A DNA stretch of 64,000 bases from CALHKP01 sp963558075 (GCA_963558075.1 CAUWFN010000009.1:53581-117580); one strand, 5' to 3'; counted from the first letter of the stretch, positions 16,998 to 26,261 are shown. Program-made: numbers and translations. The notes: generated from the sequence alone by a model not told the origin.

Positions 16998-17108
16998 ATG
17001 AAAAAACAGAACAGAAAAAACCAGATGATAGCAAAGGTTATCGTAATTACAATTATCGCATCTATGGTTCTGACTACAGTGCTTTGGGCGCTTCAGGCCA
17101 TGGTTTAG
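16998..17108 (+). CDS. 36-residue single-pass membrane peptide
   Basis: The peptide has a basic N-terminus (MKKQNRKNQ) and one hydrophobic helix (IAKVIVITIIASMVLTTVLW), ending LQAMV. GGGGGATT lies five bases before the ATG and the start is ten bases after the DUF1934 stop, so it is a credible gene. Topology and length resemble the Prli42 miniprotein of Firmicutes, which anchors the stressosome in Listeria, and the DUF4044 family. That resemblance is by eye. No stressosome genes are in this window. Confidence 0.65.
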   Translation: MKKQNRKNQMIAKVIVITIIASMVLTTVLWALQAMV

Positions 17109-17182
17109 AGAACAGAAAAATTAAGCTAGATTGAGTTAACATATAGATACTGATTTTGAAACAAGGAGGAGAAGAAGACAAG

Positions 17183-18697
17183 ATGGGCAATATAGGTTTT
17201 GATGCTGAGAAGTATATCGAGGAGCAGTCTAAATATATTCTAGAAAGAATCAACGAAGGCAATGGAGAAAGACTTTATCTGGAATTTGGCGGTAAACTGG
17301 TGCATGACAAGCACGCGATGCGAGTTCTGCCAGGCTTTGACGAAAACGCAAAAGTAAAGCTTCTTCAGAAAATGAAAGACCAGGCGGAAATTATAATCTG
17401 CATATACGCAGGCGATATAATTACAAACAAGACAAGACATGACTTCGGCATCACATATGACCTGGAAGTGCTCAGACTTATTGACACCTTCAGAAAATAT
17501 GATCTGGAAATCAACAGCGTTGTAGTAACACGCTATGAGGATTTTCCTTCAGTTAATATGTTCATAAATAAGCTTGAGAGAAGAGGACTCAAGACATACA
17601 AGCATACCTTCACAAAAGGTTATCCTACAGATGTAGATACAATCGTAAGTGAAGAAGGCTACGGGGCAAATCCGTATATAGAAGTAACAAAACCGCTCGT
17701 AGTTGTAACAGGCCCTGGCGGCGGAAGCGGAAAGCTTGCGACATGTCTGTCACAGCTTTATCATGACTATATTCGCGGACGCAAGGTAAGATATGCTAAG
17801 TTTGAAACTTTCCCTATCTGGAACCTGCCTCTTAAGCATCCTGTAAATATAGCATACGAGGCTGCAACTGTAGACCTTAAGGATGTAAACATGATCGACT
17901 CTTTCCACCTTGAGCAGTATGGGGTCCCTGCAGTAAATTACAACAGAGATATCGAGGTTTTCCCTGTTGTTAAACGTATCATAGAGAAGATTACAGGCGA
18001 GGAGTCTGAATATAAATCGCCTACAGATATGGGTGTAAACAGAATTGGCTTTGGTATTACTGACGATGAAATTTGCAAAGAAGCAGCTTGCCAGGAGGTT
18101 ATCAGAAGATATCTGATAGCAGAATGTGACTACAAGAAGGGCAAAATTACAGAAGATGCTCTCGAAAGATCAAAGCTTCTAATGAAGGAGCTCGGCAAGG
18201 ATGTAAGCGATAGAAAGGTCGTTCAGTATGCGAGAGATTATGCTGAAAGAAAGAGAAAGTGTGACAAGCGCTACGAAAACGTTGTAGTAATGGCTATCGA
18301 AATGCCAAATGGTGAAATTGTTACAGGAAGAAGCTCAAGACGAATGGTTGCAGCTGCTGCAATGATTTTAAACGCAATCAAAAAGCTTTCGGGAATTGCA
18401 GATGACATGATGCTTATTACGCCTCAGGTTCTAGAAAAAACTCAGAAGCTAAAGACAGATATTCTTTCTTACGACAGAACAAGTCTTAACTGCGAGGAGA
18501 TTCTGATGGCTCTTTCAATTTCCGGTATCACAAATCCGTCAGCAGAGTATGCAAGAGAAAAGCTTCACCTGCTTCACGGATGCAAAGCTCACTGTACAGC
18601 CATCTTAAGTGACCGTGATGAGCAGACTCTGAATGCTCTAGGCATAGACGTTACAAGTGATGCTGAATACTTAACAACAAACCTATATTCAAACTAA
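17183..18697 (+). CDS. DUF1846 family protein
   Basis: This 504-residue cytosolic protein matches the DUF1846 family, found across Firmicutes without an assigned reaction. Recognisable parts are the N-terminal [20 protein letters not shown], a nucleotide-loop-like [20 protein letters not shown] at about residue 178, and [21 protein letters not shown] near the C-terminus. I start at MGNIGFD, which fits the family; AAGGAGGAG lies about 13 bases upstream, rather far, and a TTG nine codons earlier is the alternative. It is followed after 19 bases by the ClC gene. The glycine loop suggests nucleotide binding, but function is unknown. Confidence 0.85.
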   Translation: MGNIGFDAEKYIEEQSKYILERINEGNGERLYLEFGGKLVHDKHAMRVLPGFDENAKVKLLQKMKDQAEIIICIYAGDIITNKTRHDFGITYDLEVLRLIDTFRKYDLEINSVVVTRYEDFPSVNMFINKLERRGLKTYKHTFTKGYPTDVDTIVSEEGYGANPYIEVTKPLVVVTGPGGGSGKLATCLSQLYHDYIRGRKVRYAKFETFPIWNLPLKHPVNIAYEAATVDLKDVNMIDSFHLEQYGVPAVNYNRDIEVFPVVKRIIEKITGEESEYKSPTDMGVNRIGFGITDDEICKEAACQEVIRRYLIAECDYKKGKITEDALERSKLLMKELGKDVSDRKVVQYARDYAERKRKCDKRYENVVVMAIEMPNGEIVTGRSSRRMVAAAAMILNAIKKLSGIADDMMLITPQVLEKTQKLKTDILSYDRTSLNCEEILMALSISGITNPSAEYAREKLHLLHGCKAHCTAILSDRDEQTLNALGIDVTSDAEYLTTNLYSN

Positions 18698-18716
18698 TTG
18701 CAAACAGGATAATATA

Positions 18717-20288
18717 ATGAAGAACAAAACAAAAGAATCTATAGAAAAGTTCTCTAAAATGAAATACAGTCTCGCTATAGGAGGAATCATAGTAGGGGCT
18801 GCAAGCGGATTTCTCGTTTCACTTTTCCGTCTTGCGCTTCAAGAAGCCGAAAAATTCCGTGGCGGACTGACTGAATTTGCACATAATGGCGGAGGCAGCG
18901 CAGTTGTCACCGCTGTTTTTGTATTCCTACTAGCCTACGTCATCGTCTGTGCCTGCTTTATCAAAGTTCCTCTGAGCTCAGGTTCCGGAATACCGCAGGT
19001 CAAAGGCGAGCTTCGTGGCCAGATTGAGCAGGGTCCGCTTGGCATTATCATGGCAAAGTTTCTAGGCGGCATCTGCGCAATCGGCTCGGGCCTATCCCTC
19101 GGACGAGAAGGCCCGTCCGTGCAGCTTGGCGCTATGACGGGAAAGGGAGCCGCAAAGCTGCTCGGCAAGCTCGGCACCGAGGAAAAGATGATGATGACCT
19201 GCGGAGCCGCCGCGGGTCTTTCAGGAGCCTTCTGCGCGCCCCTCGCCGGCACGGTTTTCGCCCTCGAAGAGTTGCACAAAAATTTTTCCACAGATGTAAT
19301 GGTCTGCACAATGGCAGCCTCCATTACTGCAGACTTTGTCGCATCATACATGTTCGGGCTCAAACCGGTATTTGATTTGCCAAGGTCACTCAAAATGCCT
19401 TTAGACGTGTACTGGCAGGTAATCCTACTAGGAATCCTTCTTGGAGTATTTGGAGTAATCTATAACAAAGCTACAGATATGTTTCAGAACATGTATGCTC
19501 GATACGGATCTTCGACCCTTGGAAAAAGTCTCAAGATAGGAACTCCGTTTATATTTGCAGCACTGTTTGCTGTAATATATCCTGTAGTACTTGGAAGCGG
19601 ACATCCCCTTGTAGCAGAAATTGCAGGAGGAAATTTTGCTCTTAAATCACTTTTGGTATTACTTGTAGTAAAGTTTTTCTTCTCCATGATTTCCTTTGCT
19701 TCAGGTGCACCGGGAGGAATATTCCTTCCTCTTCTTGTGCTTGGATCGATTATAGGGGGAGCCTTTGGCGAGGCTATGAACCTTGCGGGAGCAGAAGACT
19801 ACACTGTAAACTTTGTTATACTTGGAATGACAGGAGCATTTACATCTATAGTTCGCTCGCCAGTTACAGGAGTTATTTTGATTACAGAAATGACGGGTGA
19901 TTTCACTAATTTTATGCCTCTTACAATAGTTGCCCTTGCAGCCTTTGTAACGGCAGATTTTCTGGGATCAAAGCCTATATATGACCAGCTTTTGACAAGA
20001 ATGCTAGCTGGAAAAGAGGAGCTATCAGAAGAGGTTCATCTAAAGAGAAAAGTTCTCATAGAAAGCCAGGTCTATCTTGGAAGCCTTATGGACGGCGAAA
20101 AGGTCTGCAAAATGCTTCTTCCGAAGGGATGCCTGATCGTTTCCGTTCAGCGGGATGACAAAGAGTTTGTTCCAAACGGAGATACTGTCCTAAAAGGTGG
20201 AGATGAGCTTGTCGTTCTCTGCGCCGAAGGATATGTAGCGGCAGTAGAAGATAAGCTTGAAAAAATCTGCAAAGTAATCATAAATTAA
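18717..20288 (+). CDS. ClC family chloride/proton antiporter with TrkA-C domain
   Basis: This 523-residue transporter has the ClC filter motifs GSGIPQ, GREGPSVQLGA (gating glutamate) and GAPGGIFLPLLVLG. A Glu sits at the position equivalent to E. coli Glu203 (FALEEL), which points to a Cl-/H+ antiporter rather than a channel. The last 75 residues form a cytosolic TrkA-C-like domain (LIVSVQRDDKEFVPNG), a common regulatory ligand module in bacterial ClCs. AGGAT precedes the ATG. Bases 19081-19260, spanning the gating-glutamate and Glu203 helices, are 67% GC, a striking departure from the rest of the gene. Confidence 0.92.
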   Translation: MKNKTKESIEKFSKMKYSLAIGGIIVGAASGFLVSLFRLALQEAEKFRGGLTEFAHNGGGSAVVTAVFVFLLAYVIVCACFIKVPLSSGSGIPQVKGELRGQIEQGPLGIIMAKFLGGICAIGSGLSLGREGPSVQLGAMTGKGAAKLLGKLGTEEKMMMTCGAAAGLSGAFCAPLAGTVFALEELHKNFSTDVMVCTMAASITADFVASYMFGLKPVFDLPRSLKMPLDVYWQVILLGILLGVFGVIYNKATDMFQNMYARYGSSTLGKSLKIGTPFIFAALFAVIYPVVLGSGHPLVAEIAGGNFALKSLLVLLVVKFFFSMISFASGAPGGIFLPLLVLGSIIGGAFGEAMNLAGAEDYTVNFVILGMTGAFTSIVRSPVTGVILITEMTGDFTNFMPLTIVALAAFVTADFLGSKPIYDQLLTRMLAGKEELSEEVHLKRKVLIESQVYLGSLMDGEKVCKMLLPKGCLIVSVQRDDKEFVPNGDTVLKGGDELVVLCAEGYVAAVEDKLEKICKVIIN

Positions 20289-20355
20289 TTACCTTGTTTT
20301 TTTCCCTTGATAATTTAGAGATTAAAGATTCTAATATAACTAAAAAATATAAATC

Positions 20356-20390
20356 AAAGCCCCGCTACGTTTGTGAAGCGGGGCTTTTAC
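20356..20390 (+). terminator. Bidirectional intrinsic terminator
   Basis: An 11-base stem AAAGCCCCGCT / AGCGGGGCTTT (20356-20366 with 20377-20387) lies between the convergent ClC and phosphohexomutase genes. The plus-strand T-run is short (TTTT). Confidence 0.88.
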
Positions 20391-20452
20391 TCTTAAATTT
20401 GGATTTTCAAATTGATTATTTTGTATTTTTCTATAGCATCGTTTTTTAGTTT

Positions 20453-21979
20453 CTATAGCTTAGAAGTGTCAAGATCCTTAAACTGAGAAAGGAAAGGTTT
20501 AATCAGCTCTGCGATTTTGTCGCAGCCTCCCTTGCAGGAGCTTTCCATGTTCAGAGGCATGATTGGATCGTGAAGGGACTTTCGAAGCAGCATCCATCCA
20601 TCAATTTCTGGAGAAGTGAAGGTTACTCTTACGCCTTCGTAGTTTGGTGTTTCAAGGTGTGCGTTTTCTAGATTGCCTGATTCAACAAATGATGAAAGCT
20701 CTTCTATTATTTTGTCGCCGCATGGACCAAAATCCTCTGCTGTGATAGGGAATCTAACTTCTCTTGATTCTTGAGGCTTTTTCAGATTTTCTATAAGTGA
20801 GGATATTCCTTTTCCCTCTCTGAAAAGCTTTGCTGCTCTGATTACTATCTTTGTAGCAAGGTATGCCCCGTCATCTAGGAAATAGTTTTCTTTGTAGGCG
20901 GCATGACCTGATGTTTCTATTGCAAGCTGGCTATCTGTGCCACTTTCGCAGAGGGCAGATGCTTTGTTTATTACATTCTTGTAGCCTCTCTTGAATCTTA
21001 GGTGCTTAAGTCCAAGGTCTGATTCTAAAAATTCTGTGAGGCCTGTACCTGTGATGCTGTCTGTTACGACAGTTGTGCCTGGAAAATCGTCTGCAATAAG
21101 TGCAGCAGCAAGGGCTACGATTGCGTCTCTGTTTATTTCGCATCCGTGTTCGTCAACGGCAGAGGCTCTGTCTACGTCTGTATCAAAGATAATGCCCAGG
21201 TGAGTGGCTGATTTTTTTACGGCTTCGCAGATAGATGCGATAGCTTCTTTGTTCTCTGGATTTGGAGCGTGGTTAGGGAAATTTCCATCTGGCTCAAGGA
21301 ACTGTGATGAGGAAACATCTGCGCCGAGTGGTTTAAGCACGTTTTCTGCATAGAAGCCTCCTGCTCCGTTTCCTGCATCGACTGTTATAGAAAGTCCTGC
21401 TAGAGGTTTATCTGAATTAGGGTCAACTCCGCGAATGATCAAATCTCTCAGGTGAGCGCTATAAGCTTTGATAAGATCTTTTTCTATAATTGATTTTTCG
21501 CTTGCAGGGAAAAGTCTGTTTAGAATTGAGTCTGATTCGGCAAAGTTTATGATATCGCTAATATCGGCTTTGTCTAGACCGCCGTCTGCATCAAAGAATT
21601 TCATGCCGTTTCTGTTCTTTGGTAGATGGCTTGCAGTAATCATGATTGCACCATCGCAATTGAATTCTGGAAATACTGTGGACATGAACATCGCAGGTGT
21701 CGATGATAGCCCGCAGTCGATTACTGATGCACCGTATGTTGCAAGGGCATCTGTGATAGCGTTTTCTAGTGCAGGACCTGTAAGTCTTGAATCTCGTCCT
21801 ACAGAAACTGTGATTTCATTTGCAGCTTTACCTGTTTTTACTGTTAGAAGATAGAGAAATCCTCTGGCAAGTCTCGAAGCTGCCTCTTCTGTGAGATTAA
21901 CAGGTTCGTTTTCGAATATATCCATTGCGACGCCTCTTATGTCGCTTCCGTTTTGAAGTTTTGAATAGTCGTATCTCAT
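20453..21979 (-). CDS. Phosphomannomutase/phosphoglucomutase
   Basis: This 508-residue alpha-D-phosphohexomutase interconverts hexose 1- and 6-phosphates. The phosphoserine loop is ITASHLPKNRNGMKFF, the metal loop DTDVDRASAV, the sugar-binding loop ETSGHAA, and the phosphate-binding domain 4 is at the C-terminus. GRDSRLTGPAL near residue 60 is also typical. The start is the ATG of MRYDYSKLQNG, seven bases behind AAGAGGTG; an open frame ten codons longer has no site. It is a single-gene unit with its own promoter. Substrate preference (mannose or glucose) cannot be settled by eye. Confidence 0.9.
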   Translation of the reverse strand: MRYDYSKLQNGSDIRGVAMDIFENEPVNLTEEAASRLARGFLYLLTVKTGKAANEITVSVGRDSRLTGPALENAITDALATYGASVIDCGLSSTPAMFMSTVFPEFNCDGAIMITASHLPKNRNGMKFFDADGGLDKADISDIINFAESDSILNRLFPASEKSIIEKDLIKAYSAHLRDLIIRGVDPNSDKPLAGLSITVDAGNGAGGFYAENVLKPLGADVSSSQFLEPDGNFPNHAPNPENKEAIASICEAVKKSATHLGIIFDTDVDRASAVDEHGCEINRDAIVALAAALIADDFPGTTVVTDSITGTGLTEFLESDLGLKHLRFKRGYKNVINKASALCESGTDSQLAIETSGHAAYKENYFLDDGAYLATKIVIRAAKLFREGKGISSLIENLKKPQESREVRFPITAEDFGPCGDKIIEELSSFVESGNLENAHLETPNYEGVRVTFTSPEIDGWMLLRKSLHDPIMPLNMESSCKGGCDKIAELIKPFLSQFKDLDTSKL

Positions 21980-22031
21980 GCTATGCACCTCTTGTATATA
22001 TTTTCTCAATTAAATTTTGCTGATATATACA

Positions 22032-22060
22032 ATTATATTGGAGAAAGGCTTTTACTTCAA
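22032..22060 (-). promoter_or_regulatory. Promoter of the phosphohexomutase gene
   Basis: On the minus strand TTGAAG (22055-22060) and a perfect TATAAT (22032-22037) are 17 bases apart, about 53 bases upstream of the ATG. The match to a sigma-A promoter is very good. Confidence 0.75.
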
Positions 22061-22095
22061 GCCACATAAAACACATCGCAAAAAAGAAATTAATA

Positions 22096-22104
22096 TGATA
22101 TACT
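22096..22104 (+). promoter_or_regulatory. Extended -10 element upstream of sortase B
   Basis: TGATATACT (TGnTATACT) lies about 80 bases before the sortase start. No convincing -35 is present. Confidence 0.4.
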
Positions 22105-22186
22105 GAATTGTATGTGAGCATAGCCTGCTTTGGAAGGGGCAAGGCTCTATGATAAAGAACAGAAATTATCCGAAGGAGGGGTAGCT

Positions 22187-22954
22187 TTGAAGGAAAAGAA
22201 AAATAAAAAATCCGGCGATATTATGTACAGAATAATTATGACTATACTTATAATCATAATCGCAGTGTGCTGCATCAAGCTGGGCAAAATTTTCTATGAG
22301 TATTATGTCGGAAAGAAGGCTTATGATTCTATTGCAGACCGTGCAGGCGCGGCAGGAGATGAGCTTATTATAGACTGGGATGAGCTCGAAAAGGAAAATG
22401 ATGATATCGTTGCATGGCTTTATTCCAAGGGCACAGTTATAAACTATCCTGTAGTTCAAGGTGATGATAACCAGTTTTATCTGACTCATATGTTTAATAA
22501 GCAGTGGAACGGCAAAGGAACGCTGTTTGTCGATACAAATTGCGAAGATCCTTTCAATGGATTTAATACGATTGTTTACGGTCATCGTATGAAGGATGGA
22601 AGCATGTTTAGGTCTATTGTAGAATACAGAGATAAGAAGGGCTACTTCGATGAGCATCGCAAAATGATTCTCCTAACAAAGGATCAAAGATACAATCTTG
22701 AAATCTTTGCTGCATCTAGAATTCCGCAAAATAGTGAACTTTACAATATGACATTCTACAGCGATGATGAAAAGGCTGCATATCTTGCAAACGTTGCGTC
22801 GATTAACCAGATTCCGGATTATGATGGCAGCGTTAACGTAGGGCCATCTGATAGAATCGTTATGATGAGTACCTGTACAAGAGAGGTTGATGATAATAGA
22901 ATCGTAGTATGGGGAAAACTCGTAGAACAGAAGTCGAAAAAAACAAAAAATTAA
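22187..22954 (+). CDS. srtB: Class B sortase
   Basis: This 255-residue membrane transpeptidase has a basic N-terminus, one membrane helix (IIMTILIIIIAVCCIKLG) and an extracellular sortase fold. The catalytic His is in YGHRMKDGSMF, Cys in MSTCTREV and Arg in DDNRIVVWGKL. Class B enzymes attach haem-uptake or pilus proteins to the cell wall. The start is a TTG with an ideal AAGGAGGGG five bases upstream; the longer frame from 22130 lacks such a site. No protein with a sorting signal is encoded in the window, so its substrate is elsewhere. It is convergent with the phosphoribosyltransferase gene. Confidence 0.92.
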   Translation: MKEKKNKKSGDIMYRIIMTILIIIIAVCCIKLGKIFYEYYVGKKAYDSIADRAGAAGDELIIDWDELEKENDDIVAWLYSKGTVINYPVVQGDDNQFYLTHMFNKQWNGKGTLFVDTNCEDPFNGFNTIVYGHRMKDGSMFRSIVEYRDKKGYFDEHRKMILLTKDQRYNLEIFAASRIPQNSELYNMTFYSDDEKAAYLANVASINQIPDYDGSVNVGPSDRIVMMSTCTREVDDNRIVVWGKLVEQKSKKTKN

Positions 22955-22970
22955 TAGTCTAAATCAAAAA

Positions 22971-22996
22971 CCCCGCTTTATGCGGGGCTATTTTTT
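22971..22996 (+). terminator. Bidirectional intrinsic terminator
   Basis: A stem CCCCGC / GCGGGG with loop TTTAT is followed by TATTTTTTTT on the plus strand and by GGTTTTTG on the minus strand. It separates the sortase from the phosphoribosyltransferase gene. Confidence 0.92.
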
Positions 22997-23548
22997 TTAT
23001 TTTACTGTTCCATCTGCATTGAACAGAGGAAGCTTTTCTAGGAAGATGATATCATCTCTGTCAGCTGCTTCGCCTTCTGCAAGGACAGTAGCCTTACCTA
23101 CGATATTTCCTCCAACCTGGTTAACAAGAGTTTCCAGTGATTTTAGAGATTCTCCTGTGCTGATTACATCATCGACGATGAGAATTCTCTTTCCTCTCAT
23201 CATGTCAGCTTCTTTCTGTCCTAGACATAGAGTCTGGATGTGATCAGTAGTAATGGAGTTAACTTCTGTTGAAATTACATTCTGCATGTAAAGCTTAGGA
23301 GCTTTTCTTGCAACTACATAATCATCTATTCCTGCCTGTCTTGCCATTTCGTATGCAAGAGGAATTCCTTTTGATTCTGCAGTGATGATAATATCGAATT
23401 CTGGTGATTTTGCAAGAAGCTGCTCAGCAGCGGCTTTTGTTATTTCCACATCGCCGAACATGATGAATGCTCCAATATAAAGCTCATCGTTTATCGGGCA
23501 CAGTGGAAGCTGTCTCTTTAGACCAGCAATAGTCATTTCATGAAACAT
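22997..23548 (-). CDS. Purine phosphoribosyltransferase family protein
   Basis: This 183-residue protein transfers phosphoribosyl from PRPP to a base. The PRPP loop ILIVDDVISTGES is at about residues 122-134, and a short flexible loop precedes it. The sequence is closer to the adenine/xanthine group than to the orotate or hypoxanthine groups, but the exact base is uncertain. A purine permease gene lies next to it on the same strand, 165 bases upstream and separated by a terminator, so purine salvage is likely. AAAGGA precedes the ATG. It has its own promoter. Confidence 0.82.
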   Translation of the reverse strand: MFHEMTIAGLKRQLPLCPINDELYIGAFIMFGDVEITKAAAEQLLAKSPEFDIIITAESKGIPLAYEMARQAGIDDYVVARKAPKLYMQNVISTEVNSITTDHIQTLCLGQKEADMMRGKRILIVDDVISTGESLKSLETLVNQVGGNIVGKATVLAEGEAADRDDIIFLEKLPLFNADGTVK

Positions 23549-23605
23549 GATAGCATTTCCTTTCTATAATAACATTTCCCATAAAAGCATTTGACAACAA
23601 TATTA

Positions 23606-23633
23606 ATTATAGCCTAATGATTATTTTTTACAA
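23606..23633 (-). promoter_or_regulatory. Promoter of the phosphoribosyltransferase gene
   Basis: On the minus strand TTGTAA (23628-23633) and TATAAT (23606-23611) are 16 bases apart. The leader of about 50 bases has no purine riboswitch. Confidence 0.7.
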
Positions 23634-23664
23634 GTCATAGTTGATTAACTTTGACAAAAGGCGG

Positions 23665-23691
23665 TAAAAAAGAGGCCGGTTTGCGGCCTCT
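23665..23691 (-). terminator. Intrinsic terminator of the purine permease gene
   Basis: On the minus strand AGAGGCC / GGCCTCT (23685-23691 with 23671-23677) is followed by TTTTTT. It begins about 23 bases after the permease stop. Confidence 0.92.
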
Positions 23692-23713
23692 TGATATTTA
23701 TAGTTTGATGTAC

Positions 23714-25081
23714 TTAGCCAAGCTGAATAATCTGAGTTACAAGTCTTAGCACGAATAGTACGAAAGAAATCCACATTACTACAGGGATGTCTTTTGCTTT
23801 TCCTGTGATAACCTTTAGAACTACCCATGCAAGGATTGCGAACATGATTCCGTTTGCAATTGAGTATGTGAATGGCATCATGATGATTGCAAGGAATCCA
23901 CCAAGAACGTCAGCGATGTCACCGTCGAATTCCATGTTCTTAACTGAGCTCATCATCAGAAGACCAACCCAAACTAGAGCAGGAGTTGTAGCAAATCCAG
24001 GAATTGCAAGGAAGATTGGTGAGAAGAACAGTGCTACTGCAAACAGTACAGCTGTTGTTACTGCTGTAAGACCAGTTCTTCCGCCGTTAGCAACACCGGC
24101 ACTTGATTCAACGTAGCTTGTTACTGTTGAAGTACCCATGCATGCACCTGCGATTGTTCCGAATGCGTCAGCAAGAAGAGCGCCTTTTGCATTTGGAAGA
24201 TTTCCTTTTTCATCAAGAAGGTTACCCTTTGATGCAACACCGATAAGAGTACCTACTGTATCAAATAGGTCAACGAATAGGAATGAGAATACGATGATTG
24301 CAAACTCAAGAATGTGCTGACCAATCCATGCAAAGTCAAAAGCAAAGAATTCAGGAGCTTTTGGTAGGAAGCTTGCTCCTTCGAAGCTTGGGAACAGTGA
24401 GAACTGACCTGCTTCGATATCTACTACATACCAGCCAGTTGCCTGTGCAATCATACCTAGAACCCATGTAGCAAGGATTCCGATAAGAAGATATCCCTGA
24501 ACGTTGAAGTGGTATAAAGCAGCAACGAGGATAAGACCAACCATTGCAAGCACGAACTGAGGTGAGCTGATGTGTCCAAGGTCAACAAGTGTTGCTTCGC
24601 TTCCGATAACGATGCCAGCACCTTTAAGACCTACGATTGTAATGAATAGACCGATACCTGCTGTGATACCGAATTTTAGGTTCTTTGGAACGTCATTTAC
24701 AAGCTTTTCTCTGAAGTTGCAGAATGAAAGCAGTACGAAAATGATACCTTCGCATAGAACTGCAGCAAGTGCGATTCTCCAAGGATCGTTAACGCCTTCT
24801 GCGATCATAGGTCCGCACACTGAGTAAGCGAAATATGCGTTAAGTCCCATACCTGATGCAAGAGCAACTGGGTAGTTAGCAAAGAAAGCCATAAATAGTG
24901 TAGCTAAAGTTGCTGAAACTGCTGTTGCTGTGAATACTGCAGCGCTGTCCATGCCTGCTGCAGAAAGAATGTTAGGGTTTACTGCAAGAATGTAAACCAT
25001 TGATAAGAACGTAGTAGCACCGGCGATTATTTCCGTTCTAACGTCTGTGCCATGTTCCTTCAGTTTAAATAGTTTCTCCAT
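23714..25081 (-). CDS. NCS2 family purine permease (AzgA/PbuG type)
   Basis: This 455-residue transporter has about twelve to fourteen membrane helices and belongs to the AzgA-like branch, which carries adenine, guanine or hypoxanthine. Family landmarks are FLKLKEHGT-like N-terminus (KLFKLKEHGTDVRTEIIAG), LASGMGLNAYFAY near residue 75, and FVDLFDTVGTLIGVA in the second half. I start at MEKLFKLKEHG, 11 bases after AAGGAG; an ATG three codons earlier is too close to that site. It has its own promoter and terminator, and lies upstream of a purine phosphoribosyltransferase gene on the same strand. Confidence 0.9.
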   Translation of the reverse strand: MEKLFKLKEHGTDVRTEIIAGATTFLSMVYILAVNPNILSAAGMDSAAVFTATAVSATLATLFMAFFANYPVALASGMGLNAYFAYSVCGPMIAEGVNDPWRIALAAVLCEGIIFVLLSFCNFREKLVNDVPKNLKFGITAGIGLFITIVGLKGAGIVIGSEATLVDLGHISSPQFVLAMVGLILVAALYHFNVQGYLLIGILATWVLGMIAQATGWYVVDIEAGQFSLFPSFEGASFLPKAPEFFAFDFAWIGQHILEFAIIVFSFLFVDLFDTVGTLIGVASKGNLLDEKGNLPNAKGALLADAFGTIAGACMGTSTVTSYVESSAGVANGGRTGLTAVTTAVLFAVALFFSPIFLAIPGFATTPALVWVGLLMMSSVKNMEFDGDIADVLGGFLAIIMMPFTYSIANGIMFAILAWVVLKVITGKAKDIPVVMWISFVLFVLRLVTQIIQLG

Positions 25082-25141
25082 GTCAAACATTTCTCCTTTA
25101 GTTATCGTAAAAGTAATAGTAAAAAAATAAATACAGAGTAA

Positions 25142-25171
25142 ATTATACCTTTTAAATGGGGATATTTCCAA
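25142..25171 (-). promoter_or_regulatory. Promoter of the purine permease gene
   Basis: On the minus strand TTGGAA (25166-25171) and TATAAT (25142-25147) are 18 bases apart, 61 bases before the ATG. No purine riboswitch aptamer is visible in the leader or just upstream. Confidence 0.65.
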
Positions 25172-25287
25172 GGGTAAGTGTAAGTTTTGTCAAATTAATG
25201 AGAAGAAAAAGCGTTGAAAAGAGGTAAAAATGGCATAAAGACGAACAATATGACTTAATAGCTTTGATAATGTTTTGAATGTAACGC

Positions 25288-25320
25288 AAAAAAACAAGGA
25301 TGCCCTCGAAAGGGCACCCT
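25288..25320 (-). terminator. Intrinsic terminator of the EamA transporter gene
   Basis: On the minus strand AGGGTGCCCT / AGGGCATCCT with a TTCG tetraloop is followed by TGTTTTTTT. It begins 24 bases after the stop. The rest of the gap up to the purine permease promoter holds nothing else that I recognise. Confidence 0.9.
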
Positions 25321-25343
25321 CGCTGGATTATATAGCATTGACC

Positions 25344-26261
25344 TTAGTTAAGCTTTTCTTCTTTTGATGGTAGCTGTGCAACTATTACTGCAACGAAGAT
25401 AACTACGCATCCAAGGATTTCAAATCCTGTAAGTCTTTCGCCTGCAAACATAACGCCTGCAAGTACAGCGAATACTGATTCTAGGCTGAGTATCAGAGAT
25501 GCTGATGTTGGATCTGCATGCTTCTGTGCTACAACCTGAAGTGTGTATGCTACACCTGATGAAAGAACGCCTGTGTAAAGGATTGGTCCCCAGCATGCAA
25601 GGATAGCATCAAGCTGTGGATCTTCGAACAGGAACATTCCGATAATACCAAAGATTCCTGCTGTGAAGAACTGTATGCATGACAGTTTTACGCCGTCGCA
25701 CTTAGGTGAGAAATGGTCTATAACCAGTATGTGGCATGAGAACATGAATGCACATATAAGTACGAAAAAGTCACCCTTCTGCAGTGAGAATCCGCTTCCG
25801 CTTCCTGCCATTGTTAGGAAATAGAATCCTACAGCGCCAAGAAGTACGCAGAACCAGATGATAGGTCTAACCTTCTTGTGGAGGAACAGACCTAAGATTG
25901 GAACGATTACTATATAAAGTGTTGTGATAAATCCTGCTTTACCGGCATCAGTATCAAAATAAAGTCCGAACTGCTGCAGTGTTGATGCAACACCGAGGAA
26001 AAGTCCGCAAACGATACCTCCGATAATTAGTGTTTTCTTTTCTGCCTGTTTCTCTTCAGCTGTCTTTGGGGCAGGCTGTTCTTTGTTCATCTTTGCAAAA
26101 GCAATGATAACAGGAATCAGAACTATACCTCCGATGAAGTTACGGATACCGTTGTATGTGAACGGTTCAAGTGCTGTTCCAGCCTTCTGTGCAACGAAGG
26201 CGGAGCCCCAGATAAGTGCTGTAATGAGAAGCATGATATTACTTTTCATTTTTTTGCTCAT
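25344..26261 (-). CDS. EamA/DMT family transporter
   Basis: This 305-residue protein has ten hydrophobic helices in two EamA repeats, split by a hydrophilic linker near residues 75-90 (KEQPAPKTAEEKQAEKK). The N-terminal LLITALIWGSAFVAQKAG is typical of the family, which mostly exports amino acids and other metabolites. I chose the ATG of MSKKMKSN because AGAAGGAAG lies about nine bases upstream; a 13-codon longer frame has no site. It is monocistronic and divergent from cobT. Substrate unknown. Confidence 0.88.
   Translation of the reverse strand: MSKKMKSNIMLLITALIWGSAFVAQKAGTALEPFTYNGIRNFIGGIVLIPVIIAFAKMNKEQPAPKTAEEKQAEKKTLIIGGIVCGLFLGVASTLQQFGLYFDTDAGKAGFITTLYIVIVPILGLFLHKKVRPIIWFCVLLGAVGFYFLTMAGSGSGFSLQKGDFFVLICAFMFSCHILVIDHFSPKCDGVKLSCIQFFTAGIFGIIGMFLFEDPQLDAILACWGPILYTGVLSSGVAYTLQVVAQKHADPTSASLILSLESVFAVLAGVMFAGERLTGFEILGCVVIFVAVIVAQLPSKEEKLN

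Noticed and set aside
22130..22186. Longer N-terminus for sortase B
   Set aside because: The TTG at 22187 has an ideal Shine-Dalgarno, which would itself be translated in the longer version.
25082..25343. Purine riboswitch before the purine permease gene
   Set aside because: I looked for the three-way-junction core sequences and found none; only a plain promoter and the neighbouring gene's terminator are visible.
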